A DNA stretch of 64,000 bases from Nautilus pompilius (Eukaryota; Mollusca; Cephalopoda; Nautilida; Nautilidae). A model generated the notes under the pieces. That model was not told the origin of the DNA. It was given only the letters and a program-made list of their open reading frames with translations, and searched no databases. Each line of letters starts with the position of its first letter. Position 1 is the stretch's first letter. The position numbers were made by a program, and so were the translations under genes. The DNA lies in the NCBI GenBank assembly GCA_018389105.1, contig JACATO010000307.1:645001-709000 (forward strand). The letters are read 5' to 3'. Positions 39,102-51,209 of this stretch are shown here, piece after piece.

Positions 39102-40155
39102 CTTAAAAATGTGGATAGGGAGACTAATCTAAAAGTTATATAATTATTTTCTTTAAAACACTTAACAGAATTCTAAATGAAGATCGTCAGAATAAAATGT
39201 AATTAAAATTGTTTTTTTTTCTGAGTGAAACTAATATTTTAAATCTATAGTAGTTAATTGTAAGAACAATTCTATCGATAAAAAAGCTAACTACTGAAAT
39301 ATGCTATATAATTTAATAGCGTTAAATAGTAAAAATATAACAATAATTTTTGCTTAAATTCTAACTATGCCGTAGTTTTTAAAAAAATAATTAAAAAATA
39401 AATGTCAGTAAAATGTGGCATAGATAGAAATTCTTTTGCTGACAGTTTCGATGACAATGCAATTATGTAATTACAAATTTAGGAGTTTGCTCTTTCATAT
39501 TTTCAAAAATGTTTTTCAAAGTCTTGCAAAAGATATATAAAATCATTTTATAACTAGAATACTGCTACCAATAATATTTTTTTTTTTTTTACTTTTAATT
39601 TCCCAACAAATTTGGACAGAAAAATGATAATCAATATGTAGTTAGATTCAGTCTATGGGAGATAACTCTCTTTAACTTTATACAATTTGCCCATCACTAA
39701 AGCATGGCAATTATATACAATGAAAAAAATATGAAACAAAAAGAGTTTTTCTCACTCTTCTTCACCCACCAGATGTGTGGATGTACTCTATCCATTTTCC
39801 GCCTACATTAAAAATGAAAGTTTTCTAAAAGGAACTTTTGCTAGGTTGGACAAGGTTGTGGAATGCTCTGAGGGCCTTAGTTTCTAGTGTCATACACTTC
39901 CTCCTCCCTGTCTAGCTAGTGTCAGGATCCTGGCCTACATTTTAAAAAGTAGGCAACAAAATCTAATCATGATTTTTTTTAAACTTCTCACCATGACACC
40001 TAACGAGTTTGAAACAGTAAATTTAGTATTTATTTTTGCACATGCATGTTGTTGTTTTTTTGTTTTTTTTTAAAATGAGCACATACCCTAATCACTCTTT
40101 TTCTAACTTTCAAGCAAGTACAAAATTTCTCGGTATTCATATACTACGTTTGAAG
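39102..40155. other. AT-rich non-coding DNA
   Basis: Nothing recognised. A GC-richer patch at about 39770-39950 has no identifiable content. Confidence 0.45.
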
Positions 40156-40159
40156 TATA

Positions 40160-41492
40160 CAAGGTGTAGTCAAAAAGTATCCGACCTTTGGCCAAAAATA
40201 CAAGTAATATTAAAAAAACTCACCATTTTGATTTAGTGTCCTTCAAAGTATTCGCCTTGGGAGTCTACACACTTCTGCCAGCGTTCCTGCCACTGCCGGG
40301 AACATTTCTGGAAATCACCTTTTGGGATGCTGTAGAGCTGTGCCGTCGAATTTTGCTTAATGTCCTCTGTTGACTCAAATCTTCTCCCTTTGAGTGTTTT
40401 TTTGAGCTTTGGGAATAGCCAAAAGTCACACGGAGCCAAGTCTGGGGAGTAGGAAGCCTGACGAACAAGTGGTGTTATGCTTGGCGAGGAATGCTTGGAT
40501 GACGTGGGGGGAATGAGCGGGTGCGTTGTCATGGTGGAGTTGCCAGTTCTTTGCTGCCCACAGGTCGGGTCGTTTTCGGCGCACAGCTTCACGAAGGCGA
40601 CGAAGAACCCCCAGGTAGTATTCTTTGTTAAATGTCTGACCTTGTGGTGCATATTCATGGTGTACAATACCTCTGTAGTAAAAAAAACAGGTCATCATCA
40701 GTTTAACATTGCTGTGCACCTGTCTTGCTTTCTTTGGTCTTGGCGAGGATGGATGCTTCCATTGGGATGACTGCAATTTTGTTTCAGGGTCATAGCCGTA
40801 CCCCCATGTCTCATCGCTAGTGATGATAGTGTTCATGAAGTTTTGATCTTGGCTAGCACACTCCAGCATGTCCTGGGAGATTTCCTTTCTGTTTTCTTTC
40901 TGCTGGTCAGACAGCAACTTTGGTACGAATTTGGCCGACACCTTCCTCATGCACAAATCTTCTGTTATAATTGACTGAACTTACCCATGGCTGATTCAAA
41001 CTTCGGCAACAATCTCCTCAATAGTCACACGATGGTCTTCATAAACTATTCCTCAAACTTTTGCAATCATTTTGTCGTTTCTGCTAGTTGATGGTCTGCC
41101 ACAACGTGGCTCACTGTCCACTGAGGTGCGGCCATCTTTGAACCGGTTGTACCACTCCTTTATTTGTGTTTTTCCCATAGCATCATCTCCAAAGGCCTTC
41201 TGAATCTTCTCGATAGTCTGGGCTTGTGTATCACCAAGTTTTTGGCAGAATTTGATACAGTATCTTTGCTCAATGCGCTCAGTCATCTTGACTCAAAAAG
41301 AAAAATCGCACAGCACACTCTTCACGTCTGTACTCAAAGTGTCACTGCGGGTGACTGGCACAACCTACAGACACGAAAATTTTTGCACATGCTCAGGAAG
41401 GACGCGGCCACCTAATACCCATGCGGATTTTTCTCACGCTTATTATTTTGTTCAAACAAATTCAAGGTCGGATACTTTTTGACTACACCTGG
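40160..41492 (-). mobile_element. Nearly complete mariner transposon
   Basis: The ends are CAAGGTGTAGTCAAAAAGTA at 40160 and, on the reverse strand from 41492, CCAGGTGTAGTCAAAAAGTA. The match continues to TCCGACCTT, so about 28 bp match with one difference. Both ends are bordered by TA (TATA on each side, so the exact border may be two bases further out). The 1333-bp length is that of an intact mariner. The high terminal identity and nearly open ORF indicate a fairly recent insertion. Confidence 0.95.
40233..41286 (-). pseudogene. Mariner transposase, nearly intact, DD34D type
   Basis: Translation starts at the ATG at 41286 with MTERIEQRYCIKFCQKLGD and shows the first HTH region, then IKEWYNRFKDGRTSVDSEPR and GRPSTSRN. 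Catalytic blocks follow: TSDETW (first Asp), LHHDNAPAHSP (second Asp) and YSPDLAPCDFWLFPKLK (third Asp). The C-terminus ends QKCVDSQGEYFEGH. All three catalytic aspartates are kept. The gene is broken by three in-frame stops between about 41060 and 40975 (two TGA, compatible with CGA to TGA decay, and one TAA) and by one frameshift near 40470. Mariner transposase binds the terminal repeats and moves the element into TA sites. The family is the one often annotated in genomes as SETMAR-like or GVQW3-like. Confidence 0.93.
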
Positions 41493-41496
41493 TATA

Positions 41497-42288
41497 GCAC
41501 AAAAAAAGATAAAATAGTGCATTGATTTTATTTGCTGCCCATCCCCACTTTATCCCCCAAAACTATTTTATAAATGCTCATTTGTCTACATCACAAATAA
41601 CCTCTCCCCTCTCTTTAGAAATATTTAAGCACATGAATATTATATATCAAAAAATTTACTTTGTAAGCATGGCCCTTGATCACTGTATTTAAAGACAATG
41701 AATGAAAATCAGCCATTCATTTCAAATCAGTAGTAGCCTACTTCAATGTCCTTTTTAATCTGTACCAGCAATAATTGTAGAATATTTGCTTATTGTTTGT
41801 TGATGCACATCCATACACAGTGTTGCTGTAACATTCACAGGACATTGCCTTGTTTGGAAATACCTTTTTCAATAATTTTTCAATCATAAATTAAGTTTAT
41901 GAAGCATTTGCTTATTTCACCAATAAACAGCACTTTGGTTATTATTGCTATCACAATAACAGTGCATTCAAGGCTGATATTTATTTTCAAAAACTAAACT
42001 GCTATAACATTATCATCTTTGCATTATTTTTCCATCTTCAGATGAATCTGTCATTTTTTCTGTTTTTCATTCCAAGCCCGTGCTATTTTTACATTTTATT
42101 CACAATCTCCTGTCTCCTTGCTTCCTATTAAATTTAGTAAATGCATTTAATCTACATTATCAATCTAATATACTGTTTTAAATGACTTAAAATCAGCTTT
42201 AAAAAAAACTTGAGATGTGGGTACACTTTTACTATAGATAAATAACTTTTAGAAAACAAAAATATGCAGAAGTATCATCATCATATCA
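41497..42288. other. AT-rich non-coding DNA
   Basis: No feature supported. Confidence 0.45.
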
Positions 42289-42289
42289 A

Positions 42290-43000
42290 CAAGTCTCCTC
42301 TAATTGTGTGCTACAGGGTACAGTTTTGGATCCAATATTTTTTTTAATTATATGCATAAATGATATTGATAAGTGTAATAGAAATTAATATGAAAAAGTT
42401 TGTAGAAGATAATAAAATATATTAGTAAGAACAAATATTTTTCACATAAATTTGAAGAATTTATTAGATTGGTTAATCAAGTTAAAAATGTACTTTAATG
42501 CTTAAAAAATGCAAAATTATCCAAACTATCAACTGATAAAAATTATAACCTTTCTTATATGGGAGACAATAAGCTGGTAAACATACTTTCAAAAAAAGAT
42601 ATAGGGGGTAATTGTTAACCAAAATCTCAAATGTGAAGAGCAATGCATTTCCACTATGAACAAAGCAAATAAAATGTTAGAATTAACTATAGTATCAAGC
42701 AAGAAAGTAAATAATTTTATATGCTGTATAAATATTTGGTTAGTTCACATTTTGAATATGCTAAGCAAGCATGGATTCCTTATTTGAGAAAGGAATTGAT
42801 TTACCAAAAAGTGTTTGCCATAGATTTAATCAAATGTTTCCAGGTCTTAAGCATTCCGAGTAAAAGATTTTTAAAACAATCAGGGGAGTTGTGAGTGTGG
42901 ACAGAAAATGTTTTGGCTATTTACAGTTACTACGGGTCATAAATACAAATCTGCTAAGATTCCAGCATAGGTTAGAAATTATTTTTTTGTAATTACAAAA
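42290..43000 (+). pseudogene. LINE reverse-transcriptase relic (CR1/jockey-like)
   Basis: The + strand reads SSNCVLQGTVLDPIFFLI and CINDIDKC, matching the GVPQGSVLGP.LF..YINDI core of non-LTR reverse transcriptases. It is followed at about 42390-42410 by a decayed FVED segment where the catalytic F.DD should be. Further on come LLDWLIKLKMYFNA, a GVIVNQNLKCEEQC block, TMNKANKMLELT and LVHILNML, in the order seen in CR1/jockey-type elements after the catalytic core. Stops and frameshifts are frequent, so it is an old fragment. No 5' ORF1 or endonuclease part is visible upstream, which fits the usual 5' truncation. Confidence 0.8.
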
Positions 43001-43099
43001 ATGTTAATGAGTAGAATAAACTAGTGGAAAATGTGATTAATTATGGTAGTATTAATAAATTTAAGAATAATATTATTGCATAAACCATGGTAGCTTCTT

Positions 43100-45560
43100 G
43101 CTTCCTCAATTATACAAACAAATTTTTCATTTTTTACACACTAGTACAATATAAAATGACATTATATAGGTATTATTAAAAGCTAAAATATATTGTTTCA
43201 GAACTCACTTTTTACCAGACTAACAAAACAAGGTTAACTACTTAATGTTTTTCTTGTTTTAAGAGAAGATGCTGTAAAGACTGTGATATAATCATACTTA
43301 ACTATTTTTCTAGACTGCATAGAGATAATGTTCCATTTCTTCAAAAGATTTGTTAGTTTCTTTGTTGTTTAAAATAATGCATTACAATTTTTATTTTAAT
43401 ATTAATCATTAACTGAAACAGTCACATAAAATAAAGAAAAAACCATTAATATCACTTTATTAAAGGAGGGTTTACACATCTTCATGCTATTAAAGATGGT
43501 GCAAAAATAAAATCAATCCAGATATTTATAATTTAAAAAAACTCTTTGATTTACTAAAATAAAGTTTCATATAGTGGCAATGAAAAGCACCACCACGTGA
43601 TGCACTTCTTTTTTGTCCATATATACATATATTTATCTCTCTCTTGAGCAGTCTTTGAGCTAGTATGAGATTTGCAATTTTTCCAAGATGATTTAGGAAA
43701 AGACTGAAATTCAATCTTCATAAAATATCCTGCATTCATTTATCAAACTTGATAAACCAGTTTTTTTGTTTTCTTTTGATTTTCCAATCTCATTAAGTTG
43801 AACTAGACCAAAGGTGCTAATAAACTGATGTTTAATATTATAAAAGTTGATTAAACTTAAATTAAACAAAGCCAAAAAGATGTTATTTATGAGATATCTA
43901 ATCCAGCAGCAACACAGGTAACTCAAATCTCATCTTCAGATAGCAGATATAACTTTCCTCTTACAAAGCATCAAGTATCTACTGGTTAAAAACAATAAAT
44001 TTTTTTTTAAAATTCAGAGATAACTATGATTTGAGATGTTGATAAAGATAAAATTAGGGTCACACACACGCACACAGACAGACAGACAGACCAACCATCA
44101 AATTTATCTCAGTAACAAGTAATTTTCCACACAGACTTCAAGACTTTACTAAAATTATTAATTTTGGCATGGAACAGCAGAATCTAAAAGAAATCTGATA
44201 CATATGCAACCCAGTATTTCTAAGACATTAGAGAACCCAGATGAATGGACAGATGGGAGACAAGAATGTGAAAAATGTCAGGAAAAAGTCATTTGTACTG
44301 AAAGTGTTCTATCCTGTTTAGATGATGAGCATACAAACAGGGAGACTGATAGCAGCTGATGAATGAGATTGCTATCACCAGGGCTGACTGCAGGGCCTTG
44401 CTAAGAAGGGGGGAAGGGGGTATTAGATTTTTATCTTGGATCATCAGTATAAAATACAAATTAGTGTCAAAAGGGTATTCCCCTTTAACCTGCAGGTTCT
44501 TTGAAAACTGGACTATCATTTAACAAATAAATTATAAGCAAAAGGTCCAACAGGTTTAGGTAAAGTTCGGCTTAGTTACTCTGCATCCATAACTCATTCT
44601 ACGCTAATATACTTATTTCCAAATTAAGTGTGCATGTGCAAGCTATCTAGGTTCCCTTGGCTCCGATGAGACAGGCAAAAAAATCCTTGCAATCTAGCTA
44701 ATATTTACTTCTGGGAACAGCTTTCTCAGATAATCATTGATAGGTTTCCTTAGGATTGTCAATCCAGTTGACCACAAAGAGAGGTTATAAATAATCTACC
44801 ACTGAATGGAATGAAAAATATTGCTCTGCAATTGTTAACAAACATATCTGCTTGGCATACCATGTTACCAGAGATTTTAACTTTGTGCTTGTTAATGTGT
44901 CTAATGTGTAGTGATAATCTAATCAATAAATAAAAACTGTTAGTATTACTGTAGAAATAAGATTAAATATAGAATGCAACATAGTTTTTAAACTTACTCT
45001 GCAGCATAGTCACTTGCTCCTCTTGCACTGGTTAAGTTAATTCTTCTTATTTACTGATTAGTAACTTCCTTTCTCTCTTTCACACACACTACTACTACTA
45101 CTTAAGATTAAAGATTTCATAAAAATCATTTATGAACAATATAGCAATTTTATATAACTCAAACAAAAAACAGCTAGTAGCATGGATTTGGTTCATTTAA
45201 TATATTTATCAGAATAGGGTTTTAAATAATATACTTCACTTACATTGTTCTGTGTAAATTACGATATAAAAAGATTTTTTTTTTAACTTTCTTTTGAATA
45301 AATTCAGTTCCTCTTACAAATTGAAGTTATCTCCTTTGAATCCAAACAGTATTACTTTATTAATAAACATAGGTGCATATAACCAAGCCGTCGAAAGCAT
45401 TCAAATGCACTGAAAATTCTTTTAAGTTCACCAGCCCCTATACTCCAATAAATCAGTCATACTTTTAACTTCTGGTTTCTTTGTTATCTATCTTGTAAGA
45501 TGAAACATGGTTTTGTTGGCTGGGAGGAGGGGTTACTGCTTTCCATGAATTGAAAGACAA
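43100..45560. other. AT-rich non-coding DNA
   Basis: A (CA)n-(CAGA)n compound tract lies at about 44062-44090. The ORFs of 60-76 codons here have no recognisable content. Confidence 0.45.
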
Positions 45561-45566
45561 AAAATA

Positions 45567-45945
45567 CAGGGTGAGTCAAAAGTAGTGCCCAGTTTCTGGG
45601 AAGTCATGCTCATGTTGTTTATCGTGAAAAGCCTTGTACTATTCAGGAATTGAAAGCTAAAATCACTGAAAAGTTTGAGGAAATTGATAGCAAACTCTGC
45701 AAGCGTGTGTCACTCTGTGCCTGCTCAATTGCAATTGTGCAATGATCACGAGGGAGGACACTGAACATTGAAAGTAAAACAGACTGTTACAATTCCTTAT
45801 TCCCTGAATAAATGGAATTTGAAATAATTAATTTGAAAACATGTCTTTCATTTATTTCTACCTTTTTGTACGCTGTAATACAAATGGCAAACAAACAACA
45901 AACTGACAGCCCTAAAACAGAAATTGGGTGCTACTTTTGACTGAT
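45567..45945 (+). mobile_element. Internally deleted mariner-type element keeping the transposase C-terminus
   Basis: The left end has GAGTCAAAAGTAGTGCCCAG (45573-45592), mirrored on the reverse strand of the right end by CAGTCAAAAGTAGCACCCAA. A TA precedes the left end. Between the ends, one frame reads HVVYREKPCTIQELKAKITE and, after a +1 shift, VCHSVPAQLQLCNDHEGGH. This is the C-terminal tail of a mariner-type transposase, ending in the commonly seen R.C....GGH motif. The catalytic part is gone, so only about 380 bp remain: a MITE-like derivative. Confidence 0.82.
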
Positions 45946-45947
45946 TA

Positions 45948-48100
45948 ATGACATATTGAACCAAGTAGATACTTTTGTTATTACACAGAAACATGGTAAT
46001 TATCCAATCTTCTCCTGGCAAGCTACTGAAATACTATGAAATGCTAGCTGTTTAGTTCAGGCTGTAGATATTAAAATTCATGAGCAATGATCATGGCCAG
46101 CTATTTTGCAAAAGTGCAAGGGCTCATCATAAAGTAATGCCCTGGCTAATTCCATTAAGCACATACTTACCAAAGTTACTTTCAACAATTTTTAATAAGC
46201 AATCCAAAAATTTTTACAAGTTAAATCATCCACAGAACGTAACCAAAGATCTAATTATCTTTTCCTCTTGGCAAATTGGCCAGACTAGCAAACTTCAGGC
46301 ATACTGGCAAAGACTTCTCAATGATTCAGTACCTGGGAACAGAATTACAGTTGATCATTGCAAGACGTCTTCACAAATGCAGCTTAAACTCAGAAAAGAA
46401 ATTTCTTGTCCTATTTAAAATTTGCTTGTAGATGCATAATAAATGCATCTGGATCAACACAAGATGCAAACAGATTCATGTTTTGTATTTGATAAAATAA
46501 TCTTATGTCCCAACTTCTTGTAGTTGTTGCTTATTGTATCAGTGTCTTGGAACCTTATGGAATTCACCAAAACCTGCAGAACAAATGTTACTGTAGCAAA
46601 ATCTGCAAGTGAACTGGTAAATTTAGCCAAGATAACACACTAAAACGACAACTCAGGCCAATCAAAATCATCTCATATTCCAAGGAGAAATATCTTCACA
46701 AATTGTATTATAAATTTATATATATAACTATATAATGTTAGTTTGTGACTGGGCAACAAATCATGCATAAATCCCATAAAAGATATTGATAATTTCCACA
46801 CCTCTCTCTCTCTCTCATTTTAAATAAATAAATAAAACCTTTTAACACTCTACAAAACCATGTACATATTTTCTTTTTTTTTTTTTTATCCTTTTAGTGC
46901 CATAAAGTAGACAAGCGAAACCTTGAACAAATGCATTTGTACGTGTATTATTTTACTGGAGCTTTCCAAGCTCCTCTATTCAGGTGTTACTCATGTATTA
47001 ATTAATTATAAATTAAATAAAGTCTGCATTAAAAAATATTAATTAGATTCTTAAGAAGTGTGTGTAATTAAAATTTCATAAGTTAAAGGGTTAATAAAAT
47101 GTATACATAAAACAAATCTGTTCCATTAAAAGTTTGAATCAGTGCTGCCTGGTCTAACAGGTTCTTCCTTTACAATTTACTGTCAACATTGTCCATAATT
47201 AAAGGTAGGAGTATATATATATATCTTGACTAAATATAATTTTGTTATGAATTGTTTTATATATATATAATACCACCAGTCTCAAATAAAAGATTATTCC
47301 AGAAGAGGGAAGTGGGAGAAAGCATATTATTTATACAGGTGAAGCTATTTACAAGCCTGTTAGTTTAACATCTATGAGTTTGCATATTCTTAAAATTGTA
47401 TACTGAAACTAATCTAAAATAAGCATCATTCTAGAAACTGGTAAGAAGAACAATGGTCAATCTGAAACCTAAATAAATTGCAATGAAGTAATTATGAAGG
47501 ACAATAGTAATAATATAACATACATACATAAAGTGAGAAAAAAGTTTTCAAATTCCATTTGTATTTCAAGATAGTGGTGATTAGATTAAGATTAATGCCT
47601 TCAAAAGTAAAACTCTCACCTAAAGTAATGGGCTTCTCTCAATGTGAAATATTACTCAAGTGTAATTTTTCCCTTACGGCAGCATTCTAGTGTTGGATTA
47701 AAATTGGTTTTGAAATTTAAGTCTACCGAATGGAGCAGAGTCAGAAAAACTGTACAGTTCTGAACTAAAATTCTCTCAAGCCAGACTGAGTTTCCAGACA
47801 TTCTTTTTTAAAGCTTAGAATTTTCTTTTCCCTAGTATTTATATATCAAATTTAAACACTAAAAAAAAATATTAAGAAAAAAAATTAAATACAAAAGATT
47901 TAGCTACACAAAGATATATTTACAAAAAAAATGTGGAGAGATATTTTGAAATAAAAATATTGGAGTAAATTCAACTCCCATCTACAATGGAAAATTGTTT
48001 CCAATTGAAAGATAAAAGTTTTTCATTAAATAGTAAGTTATTTGTTGTTTTTTCAGAGTAGATGGAAATTTGGGGTTTCTGTATGCCATAACAATAAAAA
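45948..48100. other. AT-rich non-coding DNA
   Basis: A 112-codon + strand ORF at 46080-46418 matches nothing I know and has no codon or splice signal support. Short (TC)n and (TA)n tracts occur near 46803 and 47212. Confidence 0.45.
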
Positions 48101-48102
48101 TA

Positions 48103-48606
48103 CGAGATGTTTCAAAAATATGTATACGCAAAGACATATTGCTAAATAGAATTTTTGGTTTATACATCAGACAATCTTAAACATAATACACAATAATAGG
48201 TGTTTAAGTGCACTGGCATCCATTAGGCATTGCAGTATCTGATAACCAAGTGACAGAGTGGCACATTTAAAGAGGGAACAGTTGTTGAAGCATCAAAACT
48301 TTTGTTGGCATACACCTTGTCCCTCAACACACCCTACAGGTAAAAAAAATCTTCAGTGTGGGATCTAGAGAACATGGTGGGTATTCAACTGGTCTGTATC
48401 ATCCAATCTACCTCCCAGTAAAATGGTCATCCAAAAATGCCCATACATTTTTGCCACACACTGAAAATATGTCACATCAAAGTTATGCTGTTGCAATGCA
48501 CAGTACTGCTGTCTGTAAGCTTTCAAATGAAACATAATATTGAAAGGCAATATGCCTTTATATCATGATACGCAAAAGTGTATATACATTTTTTTGAAAA
48601 AGACAC
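48103..48606 (-). mobile_element. Internally deleted mariner-type element with transposase C-terminal relic
   Basis: Left end TTTCAAAAATATGTATACGC (48110-48129) pairs with the reverse complement of the right end, TTTCAAAAAAATGTATATAC. On the minus strand the interior reads, across two frames, PVEYPPCSLDPT followed by FF, then GVLRDKVYANKSFDASTTVP and HLVIRYCNA. This follows the usual path of a mariner-type transposase from the third catalytic motif (normally a PRSPDL string, here lost) to the C-terminus. The N-terminal half is absent. Confidence 0.75.
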
Positions 48607-48609
48607 ACA

Positions 48610-49610
48610 CACACGCTAAAAATCTTTTAAATAAAATACTACAAACAATGAAAAATTGTATTGTTATGCCCACTGTAATTTTAAGATATCTTAGTCTAAT
48701 CATCATAATTTAATTCTTCTAGTGTATAGCCCTTTTTAAAATAAAAAAAAATCATTGAGATTTTAATTGTTAGGCTGCTAACAAACTTATACAACTACAC
48801 TCATTTCAAAAAGTGAAACAACAAACAAAAAGCAAAAAATATTTTCAAAATGGTTAAAGTTTTATTTACCAAATCATCAACACACTCTTCTGAAGATTCA
48901 CTTTTTTCTTTTAAACACCATCCATTAGTCCTCTATGGCAGACTGTAATAGATATCCATCTATAGTTTTTTATCTTTTGTTGTTTGACGACATCTCCGTA
49001 CCTACTTGAGACTCTCTTTATTCACATCTATTACATTCACTGTATAATACTATAATGAATATTCTTTAGCAAAAGATTTTAAAAAATAAACACACGTTTT
49101 TAAAAAAAGGGTTACCGCCAAGTAAAAGGCTCAGGAGAAATCTAACTGAAAAGCACCTTTAGATGATTGGAAGTAGGGAAAATGACAACAGATGGTCAAT
49201 CAGGAATGATAAAGTTAAAACATGATGTCCCAAAAGATGCATCATATATAGATTTCTTGAAATTATTTTCAAATGAAGAGATGCAAAATGACATTACCTA
49301 ACAGACAGAAAAAGAGAGCAGACAAACAGAAATTAAGAAAATTACTTTGAACAAAACTTAAAAAACAAACTATTATGTCAACACTTAACTATGAAGGTGT
49401 TTGTTTCAATAGGACTTATTTTGTGTGAATTATAAGCAATATAGAGAAACCAAGTTAGTTAGCTATACCAACTATACCAGTTAATCATCCAACCAAAACT
49501 GCAATACCACTATTGCATCCACATCATTACTAAAATTTTGACCCCATCTAAACATTGTAAGAGACCCAAACAGACTGATAGTGATGAGGAAAAAAGTGTA
49601 CTAGGTGGCA
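48610..49610. other. AT-rich non-coding DNA
   Basis: No feature supported. Confidence 0.45.
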
Positions 49611-49617
49611 CCTCCAT

Positions 49618-49930
49618 GTCAACTGTCAAATTTGCTGTTTGGGAAAGCACTGTCATGCTGTAGCAATATCTTTTCACTTGCAGACCATATGTCTGGCAAT
49701 ATTAACATTGATGCCTTCTCAAAAACATTCAAAGCCACAAGATCACATGTCCCAGAATACGATATCCATAATTTCCCAATGATGGTTGCATGCAGAACTC
49801 CTCCTTTGAAAACAACTCTGGGTTTTTCCATCCCACTGACTGCTTCTTTCTCACCAGTTTGTAGTGATGCACCCAGGCCTAATTTGCAATAATTTATTAC
49901 ATTACAGTAGGAAATAACCATGTTCAAATC
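49618..49930 (-). pseudogene. Possible Tc1/mariner transposase relic
   Basis: The minus strand has an uninterrupted 102-codon frame with KPRVVFKGG, GTCDLVALNVFEKASMLILP, SASEKILLQ and HDSAFPNSK. The last element resembles the QHDNAP.H second-Asp motif of mariner transposases and the spacing is about right. No other motif or terminal repeat was found. Treat this as suggestive only; the + strand ORF over the same bases is a shadow. Confidence 0.4.
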
Positions 49931-50824
49931 ATGACAGCAAATTAGTACACAGCTATAAACATACCAAATTCATGACCTCTTTAAGTATTTTTTTGAATTC
50001 TGTCTTAAGCAACAAAAAAAAACCTATATCATTGCTCCCTGCTATTCCAGCATACATCTCTCTCATGCAAGCAACATCTTGCACTAGTCTCAATGTATCT
50101 CTATCTAACAGCAGCTGCAACCTACACTGTTCAGTTTAAAAATCTGAATGTATAATGCCTATGACTTTCAAGGTTGTACAATTTCATTAACAATCATTAA
50201 ATAGTGAAACACACCCTCATACTTAGCTCTCAGAAGGCTAAAATGATATCTTTAGAATTTGTGTGTCAGCTTCTATTTGTCTTATGGATATAATTGTTGG
50301 CTTCAGAAATCTGATAAACCTGTATTAACTATACAAACAAATTTCGGTTCAAGAATGTCCCTTCTAGTTGTTAAACACTTGCACAGGCAGTACTATTTTT
50401 ATGTAAAAAAATTGTACAATTTATCAAAACCAAGTGCATTTCAGCTAAAACCATCACCATCAATATTAAAGTTATTAAGGCCATTCCAATTTCTGTTATA
50501 AGTGGGATATAAATGCAAGAACTTTGATTAATTATACAGCCAAACACACAAAAACAACTGGAAAGCAGAAACCATGTGTCCTAATTTAGAGATAACCTTT
50601 TAACCATATGATAAGCAGAAGTCATCTGCACTGTCTGAAAGTACAAGTTAACTAAGCTGCCTTGCGTCATAACTTAGAAGCGGAAACAAACAAGAAGGAA
50701 AATATAATCAACATGAAATCTTGTATGCACTTTAGCAAGTATGCAGTTCTCAGGATGAGAATAAAGAAGCTCTTACTAAATGCCACAAATCAAAATGTTT
50801 ATCATAATTTTTAAAATAATAATA

Positions 50825-51207
50825 AGTAGCATACTTGAGCAAGAGTGACCTCATGCAAAATAAGTGATTTGGTCAGTGGCCAATCATAAATGATTCCACT
50901 CATAAAAATATACAATTATGAGTTGTCTTTTTCTGGAAGCAACTTGTTTGTGCAGTACAATTTAAAATACAGTTAAAATAAAGTAAAATTATTCAATCTC
51001 TCCAGAACTTCCATTTTGTCTCTGAAGGATATAACTAGCATTTTCCTTTTATGGCCACTTATAAGCTCCATGTTGGAAAAGCTCTGTTAAATGTTTAGAC
51101 ATGTTCAGAGAGACCCTGTAGCTCGCACATGCATGTGTGCATGACCTACAGAGGTCAGTCAAGTAGCCTGTAGTACTGAGTTGGATAAGTGAATTTCTAC
51201 ATTATAC
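50825..51207 (+). mobile_element. Pogo/Tigger-like non-autonomous element, copy 2 (left end eroded)
   Basis: The right end TTGGATAAGTGAATTTCTAC (about 51183-51202) matches the right end of copy 1 at 27104-27575. The interior shares TTTAAAATACAGTT, TTTTGTCTCTGA, CTCCATGTTG, TAAATGTTTA and GACCTACAGAGGTCAGT-like blocks in the same order. The left terminal repeat is not intact. The shared interior shows that both copies came from one family and not just from similar ends. Confidence 0.75.
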
Positions 51208-51209
51208 AT

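Noticed and set aside
46080..46418. 112-codon + strand ORF
   Set aside because: No recognisable domain, no splice signals in useful positions, composition like its surroundings.
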